64,000 nt of DNA, taken from Paenarthrobacter sp. A20 (GTDB lineage Bacteria > Actinomycetota > Actinomycetes > Actinomycetales > Micrococcaceae). Below the pieces are notes generated by a model that was not told where the DNA came from, made no database searches, and saw only the letters and a program-made list of their open reading frames with translations. Shown piece after piece: positions 1-9,027 of the stretch. The stretch spans positions 992,001 to 1,056,000 of the forward strand of contig NZ_JALJWH010000001.1 of NCBI RefSeq assembly GCF_024168825.1, in the 5' to 3' direction. Positions within the stretch are counted from its first letter, which is position 1, and every line of letters starts with the position of its first letter. A program made the position numbers and the translations under genes.

Positions 1-229
1 CGGCGCTGACCTTGACTGTGCTCTTAGCGGCGTCCACCAGGAGCGACTGGGGCAACGCGTCAAGGAGGATGTGGACGCCGTCGGTGTCGGCCACAGTGTT
101 GAAGGAGTGCCGGGAACCCAGTGCCTTGATCCGCGTTGCGCTTGCTACCAGCTCCTGCAACTCCTCCACCGACGTCGGGCGGTGGATTTCCGCGGACGAG
201 TACTCAAGGTTTCCTGCCCAGTTCTTCAT
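1..229 (-). CDS. Alditol oxidase / FAD-linked lactone oxidase, N-terminal part
   Basis: Only the first 76 codons lie in the window; the rest runs off the left edge. The protein begins MKNWAGNLEY and contains GSRHSFN around residues 38-44. In the AldO / L-gulonolactone oxidase family the histidine of this GxxHSF motif carries the covalently bound FAD (here His41). The family oxidises the terminal hydroxyl of polyols such as xylitol or sorbitol. The ATG at 229 is preceded by GGGAAGA at a good distance. The gene is divergent from the LacI-type regulator at 359, which suggests local control. The substrate cannot be told from this fragment. Confidence 0.8.
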   Translation of the reverse strand, partial: MKNWAGNLEYSSAEIHRPTSVEELQELVASATRIKALGSRHSFNTVADTDGVHILLDALPQSLLVDAAKSTVKVSA

Positions 230-269
230 CGAATGATCTTCCCGCTCGGATACTTAGTGGCTCCCGTAA

Positions 270-285
270 TTGTTAAGGTTCACAA
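270..285. promoter_or_regulatory. Candidate operator between alditol oxidase and LacI genes
   Basis: The stretch from TTGT at 270 to ACAA at 285 is a short imperfect inverted repeat inside an AT-rich patch, between two divergent genes. It could bind the adjacent LacI-type protein. The palindrome is weak and lacks the usual central CG of LacI-family sites, so this is tentative. Confidence 0.25.
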
Positions 286-358
286 CTAATTCCGTCAAGG
301 GGTGTCCACGCCATTGCGGCTAGAGTTCAAGAAACCCGCTGTCTATCAGGAGTGCCAC

Positions 359-1363
359 GTGAGCAAGGGATCCAAGCCCACCATCCGGGACGTAGCGAAG
401 GCGGCTGAGGTCTCGCTGACCACCGTCTCCTACGTACTTTCCGGCCGGCACGGTGGAACCACTCGGATCAGCCAGCCCACGCAGGACCGCGTCCTGGCTG
501 CGGTGAAGGAACTGGGCTATGTACCCAACCAGGCGGCCCGAGGGATGCGCCGGGGCAAAACGGACGTGGTGGCCGTGGCGATCGGAAACCTCGATTGGCC
601 ATGGGACAGGGCCCTCGCCACTGCGGCGGCCCGGATCCTCCCGGAGCATGGGTATCAGCCGGTGATCCTGTTGGGCGACGACTGGCGGAAGTTCATGATG
701 TCCGGCGGTGCGGATGGCGTCATCATTGGCTACTTCCCTGAGGCGAAGTCCGAGGACGAAAGCGTGACGGAGCTCGCCCGCCGCGGTGTCGCCCAGGTGG
801 TGATCTCAGGAACCATGAAGCCCGCTGGGTTCGATGTCCTGGCGCCTGAGGCTGACGCCGGGCTCAAGGAGTGCATGGATTTCCTCACCGCGTCCCACCG
901 CAGGATCGCCTGCATCCGGAGGGCGGACCCGGCCGGCCGTCCCAAGAGCCGTTTCGCCGCCTACGCGGCTGGCCTCGAGAAGGCGGGCATCCCTCTTGAC
1001 GAGTCCTTGGTGAGAACGTCGCAGCACCGTCCGGCCACCGCCTATCAGTCCGCGATTGAGTTGCTCCAGCTACCTGACCGGCCCACGGCCATCCTGTGCA
1101 CGGACGACATGGAGGCGCTGCAGGCCATTCGCGCGGCTTATCGTCTGGGGCTTCGGGTGCCCGAGGACGTCCAGATTGTCGGCGTCGGGAATTCTACCGA
1201 AGGCCAGGACTACGATCCCGCACTGACAACAGTGGGCCCGGAACCGATCTTTGAGCAGGTGGTCCGAATGTTGCTTGATCGCTTGGCCGGGACCACGCCG
1301 ACGGAGGGCATCCGGATTGCATCGCCGTGGAAGTTGCACCACCGGGGAACCACGCAGCGCTAG
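359..1363 (+). CDS. LacI family transcriptional regulator
   Basis: 334 residues. The N-terminus has the LacI helix-turn-helix (TIRDVAKAAEVSLTTVSYVL, about residues 7-26) followed by the hinge region ending GYVPNQAARGMR. The rest is a periplasmic-binding-protein-like sensor domain (for example ILCTDDMEALQ). The GTG at 359 is preferred over the in-frame GTG at 302 because AGGAG lies 7-8 bases upstream and the protein then starts just before the DNA-binding domain, as is usual. It is divergent from the alditol oxidase gene and may repress it in response to a sugar or polyol. The effector is unknown. Confidence 0.9.
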   Translation: MSKGSKPTIRDVAKAAEVSLTTVSYVLSGRHGGTTRISQPTQDRVLAAVKELGYVPNQAARGMRRGKTDVVAVAIGNLDWPWDRALATAAARILPEHGYQPVILLGDDWRKFMMSGGADGVIIGYFPEAKSEDESVTELARRGVAQVVISGTMKPAGFDVLAPEADAGLKECMDFLTASHRRIACIRRADPAGRPKSRFAAYAAGLEKAGIPLDESLVRTSQHRPATAYQSAIELLQLPDRPTAILCTDDMEALQAIRAAYRLGLRVPEDVQIVGVGNSTEGQDYDPALTTVGPEPIFEQVVRMLLDRLAGTTPTEGIRIASPWKLHHRGTTQR

Positions 1364-1366
1364 GCG

Positions 1367-2362
1367 TTAGTCCTTGAGCGGGCGGCGAGCAAGCCAGGCC
1401 GCAACGATGGCACCCGAGACGTTGTGCCACAGCGAGAACACGGCCGACGGCAGGGCAGCCAAAGCGCCGAAGTGTGCCGTGGCCAGCGTCGCGGCTAGAC
1501 CGGAATTCTGCATGCCCACCTCGAACGCCAGGGCGCGGCGTGCTTTGTCGTCCAGGCGGCCGAGCTTGCCGGCCAGGTAGCCGAGTCCCAGGCCAAAGCC
1601 GTTGTGGAGGACCACTGCAAGGAACACGATCGCGCCCGCTGCAACGATCTTGCTGGCACTGCCGGCTACGACAATCGCCACGATCAGTGAAATCACGACG
1701 GCGGATGCCCACGGAAGTGCCGGAAGAACCTTCGCGACGAGCTTCGAGAGGAACAAGCGGGCCAAGAGCCCTGCGATAACTGGCAGGAGCACGGTCTTCA
1801 CGATGTCCATCACCATGGCTCCGGCATCGATGTGAAGGAAAGACCCGGCAAGGAAGAGCGTCAATGCGGGGGTCACGATAGGTGCGATCAACGTGGAAAC
1901 CGAGGCGACAGCTACGGAGAGCGCAACGTCTCCCTTGGCCAGGAACGCCATGACGTTCGATGCAGTACCCGACGGCGCGCAACCCACCAGGATCAGGCCG
2001 ACAGCCAGTTCCGGTGGTAACTGCAGGAGCACGGCAATGAGCCAGCCGGCGCCGGGCATGATGACGTAGTGGGCCACGATGCCCAGAGCTACGGCCCATG
2101 GGCGGCGGGCCACGGAGGCGAAGTCAGGCGGGGTGAGCGTGAGGCCCATGCAGAACATGATGATGCCGAGCAGGTACGGGACTGCGACGCCCATCGGTTT
2201 GAAAAGGTCCGGAAGCAGGAATCCCAGGACGCCGGCAACAACTACCAGAAGGGGGAACACTGTGACGGCAATGCGCGCAATCTTGGCTTCAGCGGCAAGG
2301 GCGGCGTTCACTGGCGCAGCAGGTTCTTCGGTTTTTGAGAGTGTATTGGTTGCCTCAAGCAT
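1367..2362 (-). CDS. Bile acid:sodium symporter (BASS) family transporter
   Basis: 331 residues with about nine or ten hydrophobic segments after a short N-terminal tail. The family signatures GCAPSGTASN (about residues 125-135) and EVGMQNSGLA (about 280-290) are present; these form the Na+ and substrate sites in BASS proteins. Family members import organic anions such as pantoate, 2-keto acids or bile acids by Na+ symport. The gene converges on the LacI gene with three bases between stop codons. A near-perfect FCD-regulator-type palindrome lies about 62 bases upstream of the start. The substrate cannot be assigned. Confidence 0.85.
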   Translation of the reverse strand: MLEATNTLSKTEEPAAPVNAALAAEAKIARIAVTVFPLLVVVAGVLGFLLPDLFKPMGVAVPYLLGIIMFCMGLTLTPPDFASVARRPWAVALGIVAHYVIMPGAGWLIAVLLQLPPELAVGLILVGCAPSGTASNVMAFLAKGDVALSVAVASVSTLIAPIVTPALTLFLAGSFLHIDAGAMVMDIVKTVLLPVIAGLLARLFLSKLVAKVLPALPWASAVVISLIVAIVVAGSASKIVAAGAIVFLAVVLHNGFGLGLGYLAGKLGRLDDKARRALAFEVGMQNSGLAATLATAHFGALAALPSAVFSLWHNVSGAIVAAWLARRPLKD

Positions 2363-2423
2363 TCATCCATGCTCACACTCGGCGACCAAACCGAACGACT
2401 TCTTTACATCCACGCAGGGGAAT

Positions 2424-2434
2424 ATGTCAGACAA
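2424..2434 (-). promoter_or_regulatory. Operator-like palindrome upstream of BASS gene
   Basis: On the minus strand this reads TTGTCTGACAT, one base from the perfect palindrome TTGTCTGACAA found three more times (exactly or with one change) near the GntR/FCD gene at 33.8 kb. It sits about 62 bases upstream of the BASS start, in promoter position. Confidence 0.35.
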
Positions 2435-2467
2435 CCGCTGTTCCGCACTCAGTTGGGCAGGGTGAGG

Positions 2468-3964
2468 TTAGGAGTTGAGCTTGCCGGCCAGTCGCTCGCG
2501 CATGCGGACGCTGGCTTCGTTGAGTCCGATGAACTCCACTTCGCGCCCGTGATTCCGGTACTTCTCCGTGACTGAATCGAGTACGGCGACGGTGGATGCG
2601 TCCCAGATGTGGGAGCCGTGCAGGTCGATGATCACCCGATCTATGCCTTCTGAGGAATCCTTCGCATAGTCGAACTGCGTATAGAGGTCGTTGGATGAGG
2701 CAAAGAAGAGCTCACCGTCCACCGTGTACGTCGCAACGTTCTGGCCATTGAGTTCCAGCTCCGTCCGCTCGACCGTCGCGAAATGGGCCACCCGCCGTGC
2801 GAACAGGACCATGGCGGTCAAGACCCCGACGCCGACACCCACCGCGAGATTGTGGGTCGCCACGACGGCGGCAACCGTAATCAGCATGACTGCGGTTTCA
2901 GACTTGGGCAGCCGCTTGAGCGTGGACAGACGAATCGAATGCCAGTCAAAGGTAATCAGCGAAACGAAGATCATCACGGCTACCAGGGCCGCCATGGGGA
3001 TCATGCCTACAACGTCCCCCAGTACCACCACCAGGATGAGCAGGAAAACCCCGGCAAGGAAGGTCGAGAGCCGGCTCCGTGCACCTGAGCCCTTCACGTT
3101 GATCATGGTCTGCCCGATGACAGCACAACCACCCAAACCGCCCAGGAAGCCCGTGACGATGTTGGCAGCGCCCTGGCCCCAGGACACGCGCGTCTTGTTG
3201 GAACGGGTATCCGTGATGTCGTCCACCAGTTTGGCGGTCATCAGGGATTCCAGCAGGCCCACCAGCGCCATCGATAGCGCGAAGGGTGCGATGATCTGGA
3301 ACGTCTCCAGGTTCAAGGGAACGTTGGGCAGGAAGAGGCCGGGCAGGCTGTCCGGGAGTTCGCCCTTGTCGCTGACGGTGGGGACGTCGATGCCACCCAC
3401 TACAGTCACCAAGGTGATGGCCGCGATCGCCACCAAGGGTGCGGGGATGGCGGTGGTCAGACGGGGCAGCCCGAAAACGATGACAAGACCAACAATGACA
3501 ATCGGGTAGACCATCCACGGCACGTTGAAGAGCTCGGGCATTTGGGACATGAACACCAGGATGGCCAGAGCATTCACGAAGCCGATCATTACCGAGCGCG
3601 GGATGAACCGCATCAGTTTGGTGACGCCAAGGACGGCCAGGACGATCTGGAAAACGCCCGCCAGGATGATCGTGGCGATCAGGTAGTCGAGCCCGTGTTC
3701 CTTCATTACCGGGGCAATCACCAGGGCCACGGCGCCGGTCGCCGCGGAAATCATGGCAGGGCGGCCGCCCACAAGCGCGGTGACTACGCCCATGGTGAAG
3801 GAAGCGAACAGTCCGATGCGGGGATCAACCCCCGCAATCACCGAGAATGCGATGGCCTCCGGGATGAGCGCTAGAGCCACTACGAGTCCCGCGAGGGATT
3901 CCGTCAGAAGGCGGCGGGGTGAGCGGAAAGTCGCCCGCAGTGACATGAGTTGCTCGGGAGTCAT
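2468..3964 (-). CDS. SulP family anion transporter with STAS domain
   Basis: 498 residues. The N-terminal 380 or so residues form the SulP membrane domain (about 10-12 hydrophobic segments, with LVVALALIPEAIAFS near the start); the last 110 or so are a STAS domain, including DLHGSHIWDASTVAVLD. SulP proteins carry sulfate, bicarbonate or other anions; proteins of this length in actinobacteria are often called sulfate permeases, but the substrate is not proven. AAGGA lies upstream of the ATG inside the end of the alarmone synthetase gene, whose stop is only six bases away, so the two are likely one operon. Confidence 0.88.
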   Translation of the reverse strand: MTPEQLMSLRATFRSPRRLLTESLAGLVVALALIPEAIAFSVIAGVDPRIGLFASFTMGVVTALVGGRPAMISAATGAVALVIAPVMKEHGLDYLIATIILAGVFQIVLAVLGVTKLMRFIPRSVMIGFVNALAILVFMSQMPELFNVPWMVYPIVIVGLVIVFGLPRLTTAIPAPLVAIAAITLVTVVGGIDVPTVSDKGELPDSLPGLFLPNVPLNLETFQIIAPFALSMALVGLLESLMTAKLVDDITDTRSNKTRVSWGQGAANIVTGFLGGLGGCAVIGQTMINVKGSGARSRLSTFLAGVFLLILVVVLGDVVGMIPMAALVAVMIFVSLITFDWHSIRLSTLKRLPKSETAVMLITVAAVVATHNLAVGVGVGVLTAMVLFARRVAHFATVERTELELNGQNVATYTVDGELFFASSNDLYTQFDYAKDSSEGIDRVIIDLHGSHIWDASTVAVLDSVTEKYRNHGREVEFIGLNEASVRMRERLAGKLNS

Positions 3965-3970
3965 GGGTCC

Positions 3971-5077
3971 TTAGAGTGCAGTCTGGCGGTATCGCTCAAT
4001 CTGCTTAAGACGCCGCTGGAGGCTGTCGCGCCGCGGGTGCGGAACGACGTCGGGCGCCTCAGCGGTGAGATCAACGTGTTCGGTTCCGTACTGCCACAGC
4101 AGGAGGTCATCCAGGAGGCGGTCGGGACCGGGGGAGTAGCGGTGGTCCAGGGCCTTGCGGACCTCCGTGATCCGGTTGGCGCTGAGCAACCCGGCAAGCT
4201 CCACGGTCTTGGTGAGTCCGTGGGCGGCGAGAAGTTCGGCAGCCCAGCCCCAGTCGTCATCAACTTTACGGTCAACGTGCGGCAGCAGCGTACGCCAGAC
4301 GTCACGAACACGGTTGGGAGTCAGCGGTGAGCCGCCCTCGCCCTCGAGGTCCCAATAGCTGCGGACTTCCTCGTACCGCTCGTGCAGGTCGGCAAATGCG
4401 CTCTCCACGGTCTCCAGCATGGCCGCTGTCGCAGTGAACTGGCGGTCAAAGTGCGGCGTCCAGGCACGAGGATCTTCGGCCTTGAAGCGGATATCGTGCT
4501 CGATCTCGCTCCAGGCATGGGCGAATACAGTACGGATCTGGCATTCGAAGAAGTAGCTGCCATTGGCAGGCATGTCCGGGTTGAACGCCTGCTGGTATTC
4601 CTTGACAGCCTCGTTTTGGATCGTGCGCAGAATGAGATGCCGGCTGGAGTACCCGTACGTGCCCGACTCGATGGAGCCGATGTCCTTCTCGCGGTCGCCA
4701 CGGCAATCGAAGAGTTGACGCTGGCGCTTGATGATGTTGGCAACGGCCGCGTTTTCCGCCGGCAGCTTGGTGATGACACGGATGCCCACCATGTCGTTCA
4801 ACGTGCGGAAGGGGTCCGGGAATTTCAGGACCCGGGGCCCGCCTGGTTCCAGCGGATCATCGGTGCGGGAAATCTTTTCGCGGAAAGACTCCACGGTTTT
4901 GGTCCGTCCGGTGACGAACAAGGGAGTGACCTCGGCGTCATTCAGCATGTCCCGCAAGGTCAGCAGGACATCCCGCGTGACCCGCTTCAGGGCAGGGCGG
5001 ACACGCTCATAGAGCGCCACGTTCGCGTCTACTGCGTCGCGCTGATCCTGGTCCAGGCTGTCCCAATTGCTTGCCAT
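3971..5077 (-). CDS. RelA/SpoT-domain (p)ppGpp synthetase
   Basis: 368 residues. The core (about residues 55-230) matches the RelA/SpoT nucleotidyltransferase: FVTGRTKTVESFREKI, then RTLNDMVGIRVI with the metal-binding Asp, and FECQIRTVFAHAWSEIEHD. There is no HD hydrolase, TGS or ACT domain, so it resembles a stand-alone alarmone synthetase with a longer C-terminal helical region. Such enzymes transfer pyrophosphate from ATP to GDP or GTP under stress. It is followed closely by the SulP gene. It is probably an accessory synthetase beside the genome's full-length Rel. Confidence 0.85.
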   Translation of the reverse strand: MASNWDSLDQDQRDAVDANVALYERVRPALKRVTRDVLLTLRDMLNDAEVTPLFVTGRTKTVESFREKISRTDDPLEPGGPRVLKFPDPFRTLNDMVGIRVITKLPAENAAVANIIKRQRQLFDCRGDREKDIGSIESGTYGYSSRHLILRTIQNEAVKEYQQAFNPDMPANGSYFFECQIRTVFAHAWSEIEHDIRFKAEDPRAWTPHFDRQFTATAAMLETVESAFADLHERYEEVRSYWDLEGEGGSPLTPNRVRDVWRTLLPHVDRKVDDDWGWAAELLAAHGLTKTVELAGLLSANRITEVRKALDHRYSPGPDRLLDDLLLWQYGTEHVDLTAEAPDVVPHPRRDSLQRRLKQIERYRQTAL

Positions 5078-5187
5078 GCCCCCAGCTTACGGGGCGGGTC
5101 CGACACTGAACCGAGCCACTCGCCGTCGGGGTGCCTCTAGCCAAACTAACGAACCGTCACGATAGGCTCAGTACAAAGGAGGGCGCA

Positions 5188-6009
5188 ATGTTGCGGCACA
5201 AGTACAGCTACGGCGAACACCCCAGTCAATGGGGCGAACTCTTCATACCTGAACCGAGTAACGGCAACCATCGCGGCGTATCAACCGTGGCCGGTGGAAT
5301 CGCCGTTGTGATCCATGGCGGCTACTGGCGATCACAGTACGGCGCTGAGTTGGGTGAGCCCCTCGCCCGGGACCTCGCAGCGCACGGCATCACTGCGTGG
5401 AACCTCGAATACCGGCGGGCCGGCAACGGCGGTGGTTGGCCCCATACTTTCGAGGACATCCTGGCCGGCATCGACCATTTGTCCGCCATTGCCGGAGACC
5501 ATGATCTTCAGCTCGGCAAAGTGGTGGCCCTGGGCCACTCAGCCGGCGGCCATTTGGCTGTTTGGGCTGCGGGCCGGGAGCGGCTTTCGGCCATTGGCAC
5601 GCCCGACGCCGACCGCCAGCTCCAGCGCAGCCCCGAGGATAACGCCGTGCACCTGACCGGCGTCGTCAGTCAGTCCGGCCTCTTGAATCTTGCCGCGGCA
5701 GAGAAGCTGAACCTCAGCAACGGCGCCGTCTGCAACCTCATGGGTGGGGACTCCCATAGATTCCCCAAGCGGCATAAGTATGCGGACCCCATGAGTTCGC
5801 TGCCGCTCGACGTCCCGATATATGCCGTCCACGCCACGGACGACGAAGACGTCCCCGCCAGCCAGTCCGAGGCATACGTAGCTGCGGCTACGGCGGCCGG
5901 TAGTGCGGCCCAGCTGCTGCGTGTCCCCGGAGACCATTTTGACCTGATCGATCCCAAAGCCGTCGCTTACAAGAAGTGCCGCGAGCTGGTGCAGCGGCTG
6001 CTCTCGTAA
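5188..6009 (+). CDS. Alpha/beta hydrolase, kynurenine formamidase-like
   Basis: 273 residues. An HGG oxyanion motif (VIHGGYWRS, about residue 35) and the nucleophile elbow GHSAGG (about 112-117) are typical of the arylformamidase/esterase branch of alpha/beta hydrolases. Likely Asp is in TDDEDVP and the His in GDHFD near the C-terminus. The ATG at 5188 has a perfect AAAGGAGGG at 5176-5183, so the longer in-frame GTG start is rejected. There are no kynurenine-pathway genes nearby, so the substrate is open. Confidence 0.82.
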   Translation: MLRHKYSYGEHPSQWGELFIPEPSNGNHRGVSTVAGGIAVVIHGGYWRSQYGAELGEPLARDLAAHGITAWNLEYRRAGNGGGWPHTFEDILAGIDHLSAIAGDHDLQLGKVVALGHSAGGHLAVWAAGRERLSAIGTPDADRQLQRSPEDNAVHLTGVVSQSGLLNLAAAEKLNLSNGAVCNLMGGDSHRFPKRHKYADPMSSLPLDVPIYAVHATDDEDVPASQSEAYVAAATAAGSAAQLLRVPGDHFDLIDPKAVAYKKCRELVQRLLS

Positions 6010-6048
6010 TCTGTGGTTCGCGGGGTCCGCCTCTGGCAGAGTGGTCCC

Positions 6049-6984
6049 ATGCTGACAGTCATTGGTGAGGCCCTGGTCGACGTCGTTCAACGCCCTTCGG
6101 GAATCGAGGCGCACGTCGGTGGGAGCCCGCTCAACGTTGCCGTCGGATTGGCGCGCCTGGATCACCCGGTGCAGTTCATCGGTCGTTATGGCCGCGACGC
6201 CTACGGTGATTCCGTGGCGGCACACCTTCGCTCAAGCTCAGTGATGGTGCCGCTTCCGCCGGACGAGAAGCCCACCAGTGTGGCCACTGCGCAGATCGAC
6301 GACGACGGCGCCGCCACCTACGTGTTCGACCTCGCCTGGGAACTGCCCGGACTCGCCGCACGGTTGCCGCTGATGCTGCAGGGCGCCACTTTGCTGCACA
6401 CAGGTTCCATTGCCACCGCTTTGGAGCCTGGCGCCGCAGACGTGCTTGCCGCCGTCGAGCATGCCCACCCGAGCAGCACTATCAGCTTCGATCCCAACTG
6501 CCGCCCCAGCATCATTACGGACGTTGAGTACGCGCGGGCGCAGGCCGAGCGCTTTGTGGTGCTGTCCGACGTCGTGAAGGCTTCGGACGAGGACCTCGAA
6601 TGGCTGTATCCCGGTGTTGATCCGACCGAATCCGCACGTCGGTGGCTGTCCCTGGGCGGCGAGGAAGGCCCTGCTTTGGTGGTGGTGACCCGCGGTTCAC
6701 GTGGCCCCTGGGGTGTCACCAGGTCAGGCGAAACACAGATTCCGGCGCCTTCGGTGACCGTAGTGGACACGGTGGGTGCGGGAGATTCATTTATGGCAGG
6801 GTTGTTGTCCGCAATTGTGGACCATGGGCTGGATGGCGCGCAGAACCGCGGCGCTCTGAGGGCCTTGCCGGCAGAAACACTGGCCTCGATCATGGATCAC
6901 GCCGCCCGTGCCGCCGCAGTCACGGTCTCGCGCGCGGGAGCCAACCCGCCCACGCGGGCCGAGCTCAACCACGGGGCTGCGTGA
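6049..6984 (+). CDS. PfkB family carbohydrate kinase (fructokinase-like)
   Basis: 311 residues. The start MLTVIGEALVDVV and the GGSPLNVAVGLARLD stretch are PfkB signature 1; DTVGAGDSFMAGLL (about residues 243-256) is signature 2 with the catalytic Asp and anion hole. PfkB kinases phosphorylate fructose, ribose, 2-keto-3-deoxygluconate or nucleosides with ATP. The layout is nearest to bacterial fructokinases. The ATG at 6049 is chosen because the protein core begins there; the ribosome site is weak. It lies 40 bases after the hydrolase and converges on the next gene. Confidence 0.85.
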   Translation: MLTVIGEALVDVVQRPSGIEAHVGGSPLNVAVGLARLDHPVQFIGRYGRDAYGDSVAAHLRSSSVMVPLPPDEKPTSVATAQIDDDGAATYVFDLAWELPGLAARLPLMLQGATLLHTGSIATALEPGAADVLAAVEHAHPSSTISFDPNCRPSIITDVEYARAQAERFVVLSDVVKASDEDLEWLYPGVDPTESARRWLSLGGEEGPALVVVTRGSRGPWGVTRSGETQIPAPSVTVVDTVGAGDSFMAGLLSAIVDHGLDGAQNRGALRALPAETLASIMDHAARAAAVTVSRAGANPPTRAELNHGAA

Positions 6985-6993
6985 GCGGAACCG

Positions 6994-8052
6994 CTAGGAG
7001 GCCCCGTGTCCGGCGGCCACTTCCTCTCCTGCCTTCACCGGCCCTGGCGCAGTGCCATCCCCGAAGGGGCTGCCGCCCAACGCTTCCCGCCCGTGAGGGG
7101 CGAGCCAGCCCGACAGATCCGGGCCCGCAGGGACAATCTGCGTGGGATTAATGTCCTCGTGGACGATGTAGTAGTGCTGCTTGATCTGCACGAAGTCGGT
7201 GGTGTCTCCGAAGCCGGGTGTCTGGAACAAGTCCCGGGCGTAGGCCCATAGTGCCGGCATTTCGCTGAGCTTGTTCCGGTTGCACTTGAAATGCCCGTGG
7301 TAGACGGCGTCAAAGCGCGCCAAAGTGGTGAAGAGCCGGACATCGGCCTCGGTGATGGAGTCACCCACGAGGTATCTCTGCCCGGTCAGCCGCTCCTCGA
7401 GCCAGTCCAACGCGTTCCAGAGCCGGGTGTAGGCGGCGTCGTAGGCTTCCTGGGATCCGGCGAAGCCACACCTGTAAACGCCGTTGTTGACTTCGGTGAA
7501 CACCCGCTTGTTGACCAGGTCGATTTCCTCACGCAGGTGCTCCGGATACAGTTGGGGCGCACCTGGACGGTGGAACTCCGTCCATTCCGTGGAAAAGTCC
7601 AGCGTGATCTGGGGGAAGTTGTTGGTCACCACTTCGCCGCTGCGGATGTCCACCATGGCCGGAACCGTGATGCCGCGGGGGTACTCCGGGAAGCGTCGGA
7701 AGAATGCTTCCTGCAGCCGCTCGATGCCCAGCACGGGGTCCTTGCCGTTGGCGTCGAGGTCGAAGGTCCAGGACCGGGCATCGTGGGTGGGGCCGGGCTG
7801 GCCGAGGCTGATGACGTCCTCGAGCCCCAGGAGCCTGCGGACGATGACGGTGCGGTTGGCCCACGGGCAAGCCCGTGCAGCTATCAGCCGGTACCGTCCG
7901 GGTTCCACCGGCCAACCCGGTTCTCCGTTGGGTCCCGGAGTGCCATCGCGGGTGATGCGGTCCTCGATGTAGTTGGTGTCGCGGTTGAACTCACTGCCAG
8001 TGACGTACGCGCCGCGTGTGCTGTGCTCTTCGCTTGTTGTCTGGTCACTCAT
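6994..8052 (-). CDS. Glutathionyl/mycothiyl-hydroquinone reductase (YqjG/ECM4-like GST)
   Basis: 352 residues. The catalytic Cys62 lies in ARACPWANR, the CPWA motif of the xi-class GST / S-glutathionyl-hydroquinone reductase family. The C-terminal GST domain includes RYLVGDSITEADVRLFTTL and ARFDAVYHGHFKCN, which are also family hallmarks. Members reduce thiol-hydroquinone adducts. Actinobacteria use mycothiol in place of glutathione, so a mycothiol-hydroquinone is the expected substrate (inference). It is a monocistronic gene divergent from the HAD gene. Confidence 0.88.
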   Translation of the reverse strand: MSDQTTSEEHSTRGAYVTGSEFNRDTNYIEDRITRDGTPGPNGEPGWPVEPGRYRLIAARACPWANRTVIVRRLLGLEDVISLGQPGPTHDARSWTFDLDANGKDPVLGIERLQEAFFRRFPEYPRGITVPAMVDIRSGEVVTNNFPQITLDFSTEWTEFHRPGAPQLYPEHLREEIDLVNKRVFTEVNNGVYRCGFAGSQEAYDAAYTRLWNALDWLEERLTGQRYLVGDSITEADVRLFTTLARFDAVYHGHFKCNRNKLSEMPALWAYARDLFQTPGFGDTTDFVQIKQHYYIVHEDINPTQIVPAGPDLSGWLAPHGREALGGSPFGDGTAPGPVKAGEEVAAGHGAS

Positions 8053-8145
8053 TGACCCAGCCTATGCTTCGGGGGTGGCGTTGCATGGGTTCGATCGCGC
8101 TCGATCAAAAGGGAATGCGCCTTGGTGGCACCCACGTAGACTGGC

Positions 8146-8958
8146 ATGATGCGGCTCGTAGCAAGCGATATTGACGGCACCATCCTCGGTCACGACGGCA
8201 AAATCAGTGACCGGACCATCAAGGCATTCCAGGCATGCCGCGACGCAGGGGTGGAACTCGTCTTTGTCACCGGCCGCCCGCCGCGCTGGTTGTATCCGCT
8301 GCAGGAGCAGTTGGGGCACAGCGGAATCGTGATCTGTTCCAACGGTGCCGTGGTGTGGGATCTCGAAACCGAAAAGGCCCTTTCCTCATCTGTCCTGGAC
8401 GCTGAGTCCGTCTTCGACGCCCGCCGGATCATCAAATCGCTCAGGCCGGACGCCCTCTTCGCTGTTGAGACCCTCACGGGTTTCCAGCTTGAACCGGGCT
8501 TCATCGAGAACGAAACCAGCGAGCTGCTCGCCGAGTTCACGCCCGCACCGCTGGCGGACACGCTCACGGCGGATGACGCCGTCGTCAAGTTCCTGGCGAT
8601 CACCCGCAAAGGAACCCCGGACGAATTCCTGGCCGAAGTGCAGCCGGCCGTAGCCCACCTTGTGTCCACAACCCACTCGGCACCCCGGACGGCGATGCTG
8701 GAGATGTCCGTGCCGGGCATCAACAAGGCCGTCACGCTCGCCAAGTACGCCGAGTCGCTGGGCATTGAGGCCGCCGACGTGGTGGCGTTCGGGGACATGC
8801 CCAACGACATCGAAATGCTCCGCTGGGCAGGCCACGGTTATGCCATGGCCAGTGGACACCCGGAGGCCATCCTCGCCGCCGGACAGCAAGCGCCGCACTT
8901 CGACGACGACGGCGTGGCCCAGATTCTCGAGGCAAAGCTGACAGGGCAGCGGGTCTAG
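8146..8958 (+). CDS. HAD family phosphatase (Cof/YbiV type)
   Basis: 270 residues. DIDGTILG at residues 8-15 holds the two catalytic aspartates; FVTGRPPRW is motif II and AFGDMPNDIEML (about residue 213) is the Mg-binding motif. The large cap between them (about 85-180) places it in the Cof-type IIB group, which acts on sugar phosphates and related metabolites. The start may be either of the tandem ATGs at 8146 and 8149. Confidence 0.88.
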   Translation: MMRLVASDIDGTILGHDGKISDRTIKAFQACRDAGVELVFVTGRPPRWLYPLQEQLGHSGIVICSNGAVVWDLETEKALSSSVLDAESVFDARRIIKSLRPDALFAVETLTGFQLEPGFIENETSELLAEFTPAPLADTLTADDAVVKFLAITRKGTPDEFLAEVQPAVAHLVSTTHSAPRTAMLEMSVPGINKAVTLAKYAESLGIEAADVVAFGDMPNDIEMLRWAGHGYAMASGHPEAILAAGQQAPHFDDDGVAQILEAKLTGQRV

Positions 8959-9027
8959 TTACGTCAACAACTGGTTATGTCCGATTTCCGCCAGATATCC
9001 AAAGTCGCAGCTGGTGGAATGGACTCC

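Noticed and set aside
4382..5140. Long plus-strand ORF opposite the alarmone synthetase
   Set aside because: It is a high-GC shadow frame of the clear RelA/SpoT gene.
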